From the NCBI RefSeq assembly GCF_900184685.1, contig NZ_FXXL01000007.1, forward strand, positions 1,426,001-1,490,000: a DNA stretch of 64,000 nt. The letters run 5' to 3'. The notes under the pieces were generated by a model. It was not told the DNA's origin and ran no database searches. It saw only the letters and a program-made list of their open reading frames with translations. This stretch comes from Butyricimonas sp. Marseille-P3923 (GTDB lineage: Bacteria > Bacteroidota > Bacteroidia > Bacteroidales > Marinifilaceae). Position 1 is the stretch's first letter. The number at the start of each line of letters is the position of its first letter. Positions 47,903 to 57,327 of this stretch are shown here, in pieces. Made by a program: the position numbers and the translations under genes.

Positions 47903-50752
47903 ATGGAGGGAATTTTTAAAAAGATTAAAAGGGATAGATTCAGAGGGATGCTTATACTGCTCTTGATCAATTGTGTGGCTTGTATCGACGAGATGCAAAC
48001 ACCGGTCAACGAGGAAGCATACATATCTATTGATGGAATTATCAGCCGGGCACACAACGGTGTGCATGATGGTGATTCGGAAGATTACATCGTGAATACG
48101 CTTCGCGTCATGGCATTTGACGCACAAGGTGACATTAAAAGTAACAAACAATATATTATAGGAGTTAGTACAACGATTAAACATCCGATTGAAACGGGAA
48201 TATATAACCTAGTGTTCATTGCCAATGAACCCCATAATATATCTGTCGTTAACGCACTGGATGGAGTGACGTCGCGAAATGACTTTGACACGATTTCTTT
48301 CCCCGCCTCGGCTTTTACATCCAAAGAGAACATTCCAATGATACAAAGAGTGGATAACGTGGAAATCCTAAGCGGTGGTAAAATCAAGGTTGACGGCGGA
48401 AATGAAGCCTCACTTTTAAAATTAGTTTTAAACAGACTTGGAGTACGCCTTGACATTATTTTAAAAGCAAAGGAAAACCTGAGTCAAGCGTTTGCCGGAA
48501 TTACTTTCAGTAATATCCCCGACCGTGTACCACTCTCCGCTAACTACAATGTTGCACAAATCAATCGTAATGTGACTCGCACCCTTACCCCGACAGATGA
48601 CGGCAATCATTTCTCGGACGAAACACCTTCGGGAGCCGATATCGTGTGGCAAAAGAGTGTGACTAGAATTATCGTACCCTCTAATTACTTTACTCCTACA
48701 TCCGTTCAAAGTAACGCGATGAAAATGACTGTAAATTTGGAAGATAAATATAACCCGGATGCCAATCTGAGAATCGAAAACAATAATTACACGCTCCCGG
48801 CAAACACGAAACTGGACGTAATAGCGACAATTAAGATGCCGTTGGAAGTAAACATTAAAGCATCCGAATGGAGTCCGCACTGGAATAACTGGATCGTTGA
48901 CGGCGAACGCATGTTAAACGTGTCCCAAATAGAAGCAACAATAACGCCGCTGAACGGAGTTCGAATTTCATTCTCGTCGAATATGCCTCACGTGTGGGTA
49001 GCCGAAAATTGTTACGATCAGAATAATCAACCGCAACTCACGGCAACTTTATTCAATGAATTAGTCGGGGGTTGGTGGAACAACGAAAATCCCACCCGTT
49101 TTGTTTACAATTACTATCCGACCACAGGCATCGGAGAAGGATACATGGACATTATCATTCAAGGTACTCAAGGCGGATTTACCGTGGGACAAATCAACCA
49201 GCACAAACTCATATTATGTGCCGGACTAGAAAAAAATGATAAAGGAAACCTGCAACGGGAGATCACGATCAACACGAATATGCTTTTCGATCATGGTTAC
49301 TACAACGAAATGGTGAGTAGAACCGATTACGTGAGTACATTCCACAAGCACAGCGAACGCGGGGAACGAGTAATTTCCAATTTCCGTAATTTTACCACGT
49401 GGAATGGCACGGAGTGGAATGATGTCAGGGAATTTGATCCCAATGGAGTTGAAACAACAGACCATGGTTGGTTCGATTATCAATTACAATGGAAAGCAAA
49501 GATTATTTCAGGAGATGATTTCTTTGTTATCAGCCCGACACCGAGTTTTGACCCGAATTTAGGAACCGATACACCCGACAATCCGGAAAGATACCCGGTA
49601 ACCGACGGAAAAACCGAAATCACGGGATACGGGAGAACTTATTTCCGCGTGGGAATGAAAAACCAATACGCGACAGGAAGCACGAACAAATATGGAGCTA
49701 TCGAAGTCACCGTATACGACTACAGTATACAAGCCGTCGCCACTTACACTATTTACGTGCGTCAAGGTGAAACGGACGATTATCTGATGCGTCCCGGCGA
49801 TGCCATTTTGGACGGTCCTATGCAAGGTGCACCACGGAGTAAAGCCCGAAAAGTACCGGTTTACAATTTAACCGCACCGGAATTCAAAACAAACCCGTGG
49901 ACAACAACAGAATACGTGAAATTAACCCCGTCACAATACACGGGAGGTCCCGGTTACGCGAACTATTTTACAAACTATCCTTCGCAAGCAGGAACCCATT
50001 TCCTCGGAATGATTCCCTCGTACAAGGATGCGGCATACACGGCTTACCAACGAAGAGCTTATACCCCGTTCAAAGATATCATATCCGACTGGATAGATAA
50101 AGACAACGGTGTTATGAATGATTGGGAAGAAGAAAACTACGGTACAATTTACTGGGGAACCGGGACAAATCGTACTGATAATGAAGTCTGTCCCCCGGGG
50201 TATCACCGTCCTATAGACTGGTCGGAAACCAGTCGTTCGGGCGAAATGGATACACAAGCAGCTCTTGCATGGTCAGAAATACGCCAAAGTTTGTTCCAGA
50301 ACCCGTCTTCCGGTGTCGTGAACTATTCTCAGTCCGGGAAACTAAACGCAGTATGGGGCAAGGTCGCCGATGGATTCTATGATCGTCACAGAACCGAACT
50401 ATGGGGTAGCTTAGCAGTTTCCAACACAAACGCCAATGCGGCATATGCGGGTACTCTATTCTACAACCCGAATAATTACGCTTCCGTGTTTTTTCCCGGT
50501 GCGGGACGTAGAGACGCGGGATACGAGTACGGCATAATAGAAGAATCGGGTAAATTAATGTACACGGGAGGGGCCGGATATTATTGGACAACAGCCATGG
50601 CACCGGTAGCCGGCGTAGTCGAGCATGGTAGCTCAATATTATTCGTCAGTGGTCCGCTTTGGGACAAATCCGTGGCTTTCATGGGTTTGAGCGCAAACAC
50701 TTACGGTCTTTCGGTTAGATGTTTCGTAACAGAATACATTTCAGTACGATAA
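47903..50752 (+). CDS. Large fimbria-like surface lipoprotein, first gene of the fimbrial operon
   Basis: 949 residues; lipoprotein signal with CVAC-IDE (acylation probably at Cys27). The N-terminal Mfa2/FimB-like region has VNTLRVMAFD and HPIETGIYNLVFIANEP. Then LNVSQIEATI and NGVRISFSSNMP, TPSFDPNLGTD, IYVRQGETDDYLM, and a C-terminal region with CPPGYHRPIDW, YASVFFPGAGRR and GGAGYYWTTAMAP. Motifs and order match the isolated paralogue at 33993-37025. Sixteen bp separate it from the next lipoprotein gene. A tip or accessory fimbrin role is inferred from context. Confidence 0.78.
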   Translation: MEGIFKKIKRDRFRGMLILLLINCVACIDEMQTPVNEEAYISIDGIISRAHNGVHDGDSEDYIVNTLRVMAFDAQGDIKSNKQYIIGVSTTIKHPIETGIYNLVFIANEPHNISVVNALDGVTSRNDFDTISFPASAFTSKENIPMIQRVDNVEILSGGKIKVDGGNEASLLKLVLNRLGVRLDIILKAKENLSQAFAGITFSNIPDRVPLSANYNVAQINRNVTRTLTPTDDGNHFSDETPSGADIVWQKSVTRIIVPSNYFTPTSVQSNAMKMTVNLEDKYNPDANLRIENNNYTLPANTKLDVIATIKMPLEVNIKASEWSPHWNNWIVDGERMLNVSQIEATITPLNGVRISFSSNMPHVWVAENCYDQNNQPQLTATLFNELVGGWWNNENPTRFVYNYYPTTGIGEGYMDIIIQGTQGGFTVGQINQHKLILCAGLEKNDKGNLQREITINTNMLFDHGYYNEMVSRTDYVSTFHKHSERGERVISNFRNFTTWNGTEWNDVREFDPNGVETTDHGWFDYQLQWKAKIISGDDFFVISPTPSFDPNLGTDTPDNPERYPVTDGKTEITGYGRTYFRVGMKNQYATGSTNKYGAIEVTVYDYSIQAVATYTIYVRQGETDDYLMRPGDAILDGPMQGAPRSKARKVPVYNLTAPEFKTNPWTTTEYVKLTPSQYTGGPGYANYFTNYPSQAGTHFLGMIPSYKDAAYTAYQRRAYTPFKDIISDWIDKDNGVMNDWEEENYGTIYWGTGTNRTDNEVCPPGYHRPIDWSETSRSGEMDTQAALAWSEIRQSLFQNPSSGVVNYSQSGKLNAVWGKVADGFYDRHRTELWGSLAVSNTNANAAYAGTLFYNPNNYASVFFPGAGRRDAGYEYGIIEESGKLMYTGGAGYYWTTAMAPVAGVVEHGSSILFVSGPLWDKSVAFMGLSANTYGLSVRCFVTEYISVR

Positions 50753-50767
50753 ATTAAAATAAAGTAT

Positions 50768-52489
50768 ATGATGAGTTGGCAAAAATATAACATACAATTT
50801 CTATTCACCTTAATCATGGCGCTGGTATTGTTCGCCTCGTGTATCGACGAGACGACAGCTCCGGAAGAGGAGCCTGTTGTGTCCGACGACAAGGTACAAC
50901 TCGAATTGTTCACCAGAATTGACCCGTACAATATCCCGAACGCACGTTCCATGGCCAATGAATATTACGTGGACACGAAACCTTGGATACTTGTATTCAA
51001 AGGGAATGATGCCAAATTCGCGGAAGCCGTTCAAGTTATAGAAGTCAGCGGAATCAACAAGAGATACGCTGTCCTCACGAAACAAACAGAACCGTGTTGG
51101 TTACTGATTCTGGCTAACCCGCAAGACTACTTCTACACGAGTGCCACACAAAGTTATACTTATTCCGTGGGTACATTGGAAACCGCCTTGCAGAATAAAT
51201 CATTGAGCGAGGCCTGCCGGATGCTGCGCACCCAACCGTTGAATAACCCGCAAACCACGATACCGTTCGTGAATGCGACAAACAGCATACCGCTCCCGAT
51301 GAGCCACGTGGAAGACTTACCGGACGGGATAAACGCGAACACGAAAATAGGAAGTACCAATCAACAGATTGAACTTACCCGTGCCGTCGCACGAGTGGAA
51401 ATAATAGACAAAACAGCCAACTCCCGTTTTGATTTCAAAGGTATAACAATGGTTGCAAACGCCTCAAAACAAGGTCTATTACATAATTTCACCGGCACAC
51501 TGGAAAATATCCCCGCCGATCAAACAGAATACAGGCACGATGCTTCGTATTCGGCAGACATCGTTCAAGCCGTTCTGGAAGGAACAGAAAAGAACACGAC
51601 AGCAAGTCCCGTTTATCTTTACGAGGCAAAAGATCAAAATGACATATATCTGATTATACGTGCTACTTATGACGGAGAAGAATGTTTCTACAAATTGGCC
51701 ATTGTCGATGGAGAAGGAACACGCATGGACATAAAAAGAAACCAACGGTACATATTCAATATCACTCAAGTCAGAGGTAGCGGTTATTACTCGGTAGCTG
51801 ATGCGAAAGCATCCTTGGCATCAAATACAAACTTGGATTACACGATCACCGTACGCGACGAATCTTCCTATGAAATAAGTTCGAACAACGATTATTACAT
51901 GGGAGTCAGTAACTCACATTACATCGTGTACGGCGATGTCGGTACAACCAGAGAATTTCACGCTTTCACGTTATCGACAGACTGTATACGCCCGTTCCCC
52001 GATAAAAGAACCATCACGATTTCTCCCGGATTGACATTGACGAACCCGGGTACTAATGTACTCCCCATCGTCACAAATACCAGTCCGGAAAAGACAGAGA
52101 TCAAGCTAAAACTCGATGCCGCATTCAGCACGGGTACCGTCAAACTGGAATTGGGAAATCTGGAAAAAACAGTAAATATCGAACGTCGGGATAGATTATC
52201 CCGGCTCGAGAACACGCTGACTTTCCCCGAATTCTACTGCCTATCCGGTTACGTGGAAGAAGATGATGCCAAAAACTGGATTCAATTACATTCCTCTTCC
52301 GGTGCACGGGACGTGACAGACCAGATTATCGTGGAAGACGGAGTCATAAAAATATACGTGACAAGAAATAGTTCAGGGAAAAGATACGGCACAGTCTATC
52401 TGACGACCATACAGAATCCCGGAACATCGGCAAGTCACATCGTGCGCATCAAGATATATATAACGCAACAAGAAGTAATCAACGTGTAA
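50768..52489 (+). CDS. Mfa2/FimB-like fimbrial lipoprotein
   Basis: 573 residues; signal peptide ending LFASC (Cys25) followed by IDE, the same post-cysteine residues as in both large lipoproteins. The body has fimbrillin-like features (LTRAVARVEIIDKTANSRFD, YIFNITQVRGSGYY) and a C-terminal BACON-like stretch (SGYVEEDDAKNWIQL, KIYITQQEVINV). Probably a minor or accessory subunit of the fimbria. It is followed by the DUF3575 gene after 15 bp. Confidence 0.75.
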   Translation: MMSWQKYNIQFLFTLIMALVLFASCIDETTAPEEEPVVSDDKVQLELFTRIDPYNIPNARSMANEYYVDTKPWILVFKGNDAKFAEAVQVIEVSGINKRYAVLTKQTEPCWLLILANPQDYFYTSATQSYTYSVGTLETALQNKSLSEACRMLRTQPLNNPQTTIPFVNATNSIPLPMSHVEDLPDGINANTKIGSTNQQIELTRAVARVEIIDKTANSRFDFKGITMVANASKQGLLHNFTGTLENIPADQTEYRHDASYSADIVQAVLEGTEKNTTASPVYLYEAKDQNDIYLIIRATYDGEECFYKLAIVDGEGTRMDIKRNQRYIFNITQVRGSGYYSVADAKASLASNTNLDYTITVRDESSYEISSNNDYYMGVSNSHYIVYGDVGTTREFHAFTLSTDCIRPFPDKRTITISPGLTLTNPGTNVLPIVTNTSPEKTEIKLKLDAAFSTGTVKLELGNLEKTVNIERRDRLSRLENTLTFPEFYCLSGYVEEDDAKNWIQLHSSSGARDVTDQIIVEDGVIKIYVTRNSSGKRYGTVYLTTIQNPGTSASHIVRIKIYITQQEVINV

Positions 52490-52504
52490 TTAAATAAAGA
52501 AAAG

Positions 52505-53086
52505 ATGACGATATTAAAAAAGGTACTGATAGCAACATTGTTCATGGTCGGGTGGATACTACCCGAGGCGAACGCACAAAAAGTTGCCGTGAAAAGTAAC
52601 TTATTGTACGATGCCACCACGACAATCAACCTTGGAGTGGAAGTCGGCTTGGCACGCAAGTGGACATTGGATGTACCCTTCAATTACAACCCGTGGAAAC
52701 CGGCCAACGGCAGACGATTGGCACACTTCGGCGTGCAACCGGAAGTGCGTTATTGGTTCTGCGAGCGTTTCACCCGTATGTTCGTCGGGGTACACGCGCA
52801 TTACGCCGATTTCAACGTTGGTGGCTGGCCTAACTGGTCGTTTATCAGCAAGAACATGCAGAACCACCGCTATCAGGGTGAACTGTATGGTGCGGGATTC
52901 AGCTTCGGGCGCTCGTGGATACTAAAGAAACGTTGGAGTATAGAAGCTACCGTCGGGGTCGGGTACGCTCATATCAAATACGACAAATACCCTTGTGCGG
53001 ATTGCGGACTAAAAGTGAAAAGCGGGCATAAGAACTATTTCGGTCCCACGAAAGTAGGAATCTCATTGGTGTATCTCATAAAATAA
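52505..53086 (+). CDS. DUF3575 outer-membrane protein of the fimbrial operon
   Basis: 193 residues with a signal peptide (MTILKKVLIATLFMVGWILPEANA). DUF3575 features: KSNLLYDATTTINLGVEVGL, WTLDVPFNYNPWK and GVQPEVRYWFCERF. A small beta-barrel-like outer-membrane protein regularly paired with DUF3868/OmpA genes in Mfa-type clusters. It ends 6 bp before the DUF3868 gene. Confidence 0.88.
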   Translation: MTILKKVLIATLFMVGWILPEANAQKVAVKSNLLYDATTTINLGVEVGLARKWTLDVPFNYNPWKPANGRRLAHFGVQPEVRYWFCERFTRMFVGVHAHYADFNVGGWPNWSFISKNMQNHRYQGELYGAGFSFGRSWILKKRWSIEATVGVGYAHIKYDKYPCADCGLKVKSGHKNYFGPTKVGISLVYLIK

Positions 53087-53092
53087 AGGAAA

Positions 53093-54598
53093 GTGATGAA
53101 CAGGATAATAAAATACATAACGGCAATACTTGTGATATTCCAAGTGGGTATGTCCCATTCCGCAGCACAAACCCGTTCTTATACAGGAAATGTGCTCGTG
53201 AAAGCCGTACGGATGGAACAAGCGGGCAACTTACTTCACGTGGACATAGATTTCATTTTCGACGACTTGAAAGTCAAGTCGGCACATGGAATGGACTTGA
53301 TCCCGCAACTGGTTACCCCGGAACGGACGTACAATCTACCGAAAGTATCCTTCAAGGGACGGGACGAATACCTGTCGTACGAACGGCAACTGGCTCTTAT
53401 CGGTTACAATCCGCGGGTAGACACGGACAAAGCATACGTGATCGAGAAAGTTAGCAAGAAGAAAAACGGAACATTGAACTACCGTTACACCCTCCCCTAC
53501 GAATCATGGATGGCATACGCCGCCCTCGATATGCAATACGACGAATGCGGATGCGGTGACACGGAATTGATGAGAGTGGAACGTCTTCTCGACCCGACGC
53601 CGCCTGTTGAAGAATATATTGTTACCCCTTATCTCGTGTACATCCAACCACCGAGAGAAGAGATCAAACGTCGGGAGATTCACGCCGAATGTTTCCTCGA
53701 TTTCGAGGTCAATCAAACCGTGATCCGCCCCTACTACATGAACAATCCCCAAGAATTGGCAAAGATACGTAACATGATCAATGACATAAAAGACGATCCG
53801 AATATCACGATAAATCGTCTGGACATCACGGGATTCGCTTCACCGGAAGGAACACTGGCAGGAAATCAACGCTTGTCGGAAGGACGTTCCAAGGCTTTGG
53901 CAAATTACCTTGCCACGCAGTACGACTTCCCGCGTAACATATATCATATCTCTTTCGGGGGAGAAAACTGGGCAGGCCTTGTAAAAGCTGTTGAAGCAGG
54001 ACACATGGAATACAGGAACCAGATACTCGACATCATCGAGTACACGCCATTCTCGGCAGAGAGAAAAGACAAGTTGAAAAAACTGGCTGGAGGTGTCCCC
54101 TACCGTCACATGTTGCGCACCATCTACCCGAGTCTGCGTGTAGCCATCTGCAAGGTGGACTACAACGTGAAGAACTTCGATGTTGAAGAAGCGAAAGTAG
54201 TTATACTGACAAGACCGCAAGACTTGAGCTTGAACGAGATGTTCTTGGTGGCAAATACCTACCAGTACGGCTCACAAGAATTTGTCGACGTGTTCGAAAC
54301 AGCCGTCAGACTCTTCCCGAAAGACGAGATTGCCAACTTGAATGCCGCTATCTCCGCGCTCACACGTAATGATATGGTATTGGCAGAGCGCTACTTGAAT
54401 AGAATAACCCCGGAGAACTATCCGGCAGAATATAACAACGCCATGGGCGTACTCGCCCTATTGCAAGGAAATTACGAGAGAGCGGAAACTTATCTGCAAA
54501 CAGCTGCCGCCAACGGGCTGGAAGTTGCCAAGCAGAACTTAGAAGAGTTGGCAAGAAAAAAAGCCAATGCTATTGAAATAGAAAAAAGGAATAAATAA
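53093..54598 (+). CDS. DUF3868 protein with OmpA-like domain and TPR-like tail
   Basis: 501 residues; signal peptide ending SAAQ. N-terminal DUF3868 (GNVLVKAVRMEQAGNLLHVD, SAHGMDLIPQLVTPERTY); OmpA-like peptidoglycan-binding region about 205-330 (ITGFASPEGTLAGNQRLSEG); a helical tail from about 385 with TPR-like repeats (MVLAERYLNRITPENYPAEY, NYERAETYLQTAAANGLEVA). It probably links fimbrial assembly at the outer membrane to the cell wall. It precedes the major subunit gene. Confidence 0.88.
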   Translation: MMNRIIKYITAILVIFQVGMSHSAAQTRSYTGNVLVKAVRMEQAGNLLHVDIDFIFDDLKVKSAHGMDLIPQLVTPERTYNLPKVSFKGRDEYLSYERQLALIGYNPRVDTDKAYVIEKVSKKKNGTLNYRYTLPYESWMAYAALDMQYDECGCGDTELMRVERLLDPTPPVEEYIVTPYLVYIQPPREEIKRREIHAECFLDFEVNQTVIRPYYMNNPQELAKIRNMINDIKDDPNITINRLDITGFASPEGTLAGNQRLSEGRSKALANYLATQYDFPRNIYHISFGGENWAGLVKAVEAGHMEYRNQILDIIEYTPFSAERKDKLKKLAGGVPYRHMLRTIYPSLRVAICKVDYNVKNFDVEEAKVVILTRPQDLSLNEMFLVANTYQYGSQEFVDVFETAVRLFPKDEIANLNAAISALTRNDMVLAERYLNRITPENYPAEYNNAMGVLALLQGNYERAETYLQTAAANGLEVAKQNLEELARKKANAIEIEKRNK

Positions 54599-54632
54599 TC
54601 AATTATTAATCACATCTTAATCAATTTGTAAA

Positions 54633-56261
54633 ATGAAAAGAATGAACAAATTTTTTACTTTGGTATTTGCAGCGTTAGCTTTCACTGCATTTACAGCATG
54701 TAGCGACGACAAAAGCGGACCCGACGGCGACGACATCGCCCCCGAGGGAGAAGCATGGACTACACTTAGAATAAGCAGCTCCAGCAATCTGGGACGTGCG
54801 ATAACCAACCCCATACCGGGTGACACCTATCCTTCCACGAGTCCCGAGGAAACGGAAGCTCAAGAAGTTTTAGCTATTTTCTTTAATGGATATGATGCAA
54901 CAAGCGTGGTAACAGATGTAAAGAAAATCACACTCAACTCTTCCAATATTAGTGATGCGTTCCTTGTTTCGGACAAATCAAAATCGATATTGGTTGTGGT
55001 AAACCCGCCCAGCAATTTCCCGACTTTCACCAAAGGACAACCTTTTGCCACGGTAAACGCTGCTCTTGCGGTACATACGGACATCTACACGGACAACAAA
55101 TTTATGATGACCAACGCCAAAGGTGGTTTGGAACCTTCATTAAATGATGGTTCTCCCGCTGCCGGTTTACCGTTGTTCACGAACAAAGTTGATGCAGAAA
55201 CAGCTGGTAATGCCATGAAAATCAACGTAGACCGTGTTGTATCAAAAGTACGCGTATTCGTAAGCTACACCTCCGCGGAAGCCTTTCAAGTTAGAGACGC
55301 AAGCTGGGTTATAAACCTCACGAACAAATGGTACTATCCAGTATCCGAGAGAGTTAAAACTTTCCTTGACACACCCACGACGCTTGATGAATACAGCTTA
55401 GGTACATACCGTATTGACCCGAACTTCGATCACACGAACATTCCTTACCCGTCAGCAGTTTTTGACGAGCAATACAAATATTTCACACAAACAGACGTGG
55501 ATAATGGCTCTATTACTTGGATCTCTCCCTGTGATGCGGTAGATCCTAATCTAGGTGGAAAACCCCAATACTGCGCGGAAAATACCCAACGCAAAGAGGA
55601 CAACACCTATGCTTACACGACTCAAGTATTGCTGAAAGCAACTTACCTACCCAAGTACAAAGAGGTTGGCGGCACCATAACAGATGTACAAGAAAGCAAC
55701 AATGACTGGATGGACATCAATGGCGGTTTCTATACCTACACCGTGATGTTGGGATGGATTGAAGAAGAATTGACGAAAAAGTACCAAGACAAAAATCCGG
55801 CAGGATACGTGACAAATGTGACTACCGCTTTCAACAAATACTTGAAATATCTCGTGGGCAAGGGAGTTGCTAACGTACAGGAAGTTGTTATCCCGAATGA
55901 CCTCACCGGTACATCGGTAGCAGATCTTGTACAAGCATTTGAAAACCAAAAAGCAGGCGTTGTTGCTAACGGTGCAGATATGGATACAGACGAAATTGTA
56001 AAATACTACAAATCCGGTATCAGTTACTACCCGATCGCTATCAAACACGATAACGACAATAACGGCGCCAACAATGAATTCGGAGAATTCGGTGTGGTTC
56101 GTAACTCTATGTACGACATCAAAGTTAACTCCTTCAACAACCCGGGTTACCCGATCATTCCGGAGCCGGATCCAGACAAGAAGGATGAGTTTGAATATTG
56201 GTTAGCTATCGAAATCGGTGTTAACCCGTGGACGTGGTATACTCAAGAAGAAAACCTATAA
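54633..56261 (+). CDS. Mfa1 family major fimbrial subunit
   Basis: 542 residues; lipoprotein signal FTAFTAC (Cys23). A typical Mfa1 N-terminus follows (EGEAWTTLRISSSSNLGRAI with a possible processing arginine, QEVLAIFFNGYDATSVV, VDRVVSKVRVFVSYTSAEAF). The end is INPWTWYTQ-like (GVNPWTWYTQEENL). It forms the shaft of a type V pilus by donor-strand exchange after processing. A perfect hairpin (56277-56308) follows before the anchor gene. Confidence 0.88.
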   Translation: MKRMNKFFTLVFAALAFTAFTACSDDKSGPDGDDIAPEGEAWTTLRISSSSNLGRAITNPIPGDTYPSTSPEETEAQEVLAIFFNGYDATSVVTDVKKITLNSSNISDAFLVSDKSKSILVVVNPPSNFPTFTKGQPFATVNAALAVHTDIYTDNKFMMTNAKGGLEPSLNDGSPAAGLPLFTNKVDAETAGNAMKINVDRVVSKVRVFVSYTSAEAFQVRDASWVINLTNKWYYPVSERVKTFLDTPTTLDEYSLGTYRIDPNFDHTNIPYPSAVFDEQYKYFTQTDVDNGSITWISPCDAVDPNLGGKPQYCAENTQRKEDNTYAYTTQVLLKATYLPKYKEVGGTITDVQESNNDWMDINGGFYTYTVMLGWIEEELTKKYQDKNPAGYVTNVTTAFNKYLKYLVGKGVANVQEVVIPNDLTGTSVADLVQAFENQKAGVVANGADMDTDEIVKYYKSGISYYPIAIKHDNDNNGANNEFGEFGVVRNSMYDIKVNSFNNPGYPIIPEPDPDKKDEFEYWLAIEIGVNPWTWYTQEENL

Positions 56262-56276
56262 GCGTTCTACGCGTAA

Positions 56277-56308
56277 AATTAAGTATGGGATTCGTCCCAT
56301 ACTTAATT
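56277..56308 (+). terminator. Perfect 14-bp hairpin between major subunit and anchor genes
   Basis: aattaagtatggga / tcccatacttaatt around a TTCG loop, 16 bp after the Mfa1 stop and 46 bp before the anchor start. No T run follows, so it may act as an attenuator or as an mRNA-stabilising 3' end instead of a full terminator. Confidence 0.7.
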
Positions 56309-56353
56309 CACCCAAACGTGCGTTTCCTTTAATAACAATAGAAAGACAGAAAA

Positions 56354-57319
56354 ATGAAATTCAAAAATCTCTTACGTCAAATAGCATTAGGTATTCTAGT
56401 AATCATCCCGGGAATATTCCATTCCTGTGACAGTATTCGGGAAGACCTTAAAGAATGTCGCCTACTTGTTCGGTTCAAGTACGACTATAACATGCTCTCC
56501 ACCGACGCATTCCACACGCAGGTCGATAAAGTAGACCTATACGTGTTTGACGAAGAGGGCAAGTTTCTATTCATGCAATCCGAGGAAGGCACTCCCTTGA
56601 CAACCGGCGACTACCGCATGGAATTGTTTCTCCCTATCGGACAATACAAACTCCTAGCATGGGCGGGAGTACACGACTCATACGAGGTAACCAACCTCGA
56701 ACCCGGCGTATCGACCTTCACCGAAATAGAACTCAAGTTGAAACGCGAGGCATCACTCGTCGTGAACAAACAAGTTGAACCCCTCTGGTACGGGGAATTA
56801 GCCGACGTGGACTTTACCGGGATTGAGAACACCTCGACAACCATCAACCTGATCAAGAATACGAATACAATCCGTTTCGTGTTCGAGAATCTGGGCACGA
56901 GCAATTTCGACGTGAATGACTACACGTACGAACTCTCCGAATCGAACGGATACATGGGGCATGACAATGCTCTGAAGCCCGACGATGTTCTGAGTTATCA
57001 ACCTTATCATATAAACCAGTCCTCTGCCACCACGGGCGTTATCGAACTCAACACCATGCGGCTGATGACCGACCGTCTGAATAATTTTACAGTAAAAGAC
57101 AAAAACACAGGCGCTACCTTGTTCAACGTAGACCTGACCGATTTTTTCCTTCTGCTCCGTCATGAAGAACATAAAAACAAATGGGGCGACCAAGAATATT
57201 TGGATCGCAAGGACGCCTACGACGTGGTATTTTACCTTTCCGGCTCCACCAACGCGTGGTTAAGTATAAGTGTCATCATCAACGGCTGGACATGGTACTT
57301 GCAGGAAGAAAATCATTAA
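56354..57319 (+). CDS. FimB/Mfa2 family fimbrial anchor lipoprotein
   Basis: 321 residues; lipoprotein signal ending IFHSC (Cys25). Family features: LVRFKYDYNML, VDKVDLYVFDEEGKFLF, LPIGQYKLLAWAG. The C-terminus ends INGWTWYLQEENH, almost the same as the end of the preceding Mfa1 subunit. Mfa2 caps the growing fimbria and fixes it to the outer membrane, limiting its length. Last gene of the operon. Confidence 0.88.
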   Translation: MKFKNLLRQIALGILVIIPGIFHSCDSIREDLKECRLLVRFKYDYNMLSTDAFHTQVDKVDLYVFDEEGKFLFMQSEEGTPLTTGDYRMELFLPIGQYKLLAWAGVHDSYEVTNLEPGVSTFTEIELKLKREASLVVNKQVEPLWYGELADVDFTGIENTSTTINLIKNTNTIRFVFENLGTSNFDVNDYTYELSESNGYMGHDNALKPDDVLSYQPYHINQSSATTGVIELNTMRLMTDRLNNFTVKDKNTGATLFNVDLTDFFLLLRHEEHKNKWGDQEYLDRKDAYDVVFYLSGSTNAWLSISVIINGWTWYLQEENH

Positions 57320-57327
57320 ATCTAAAA

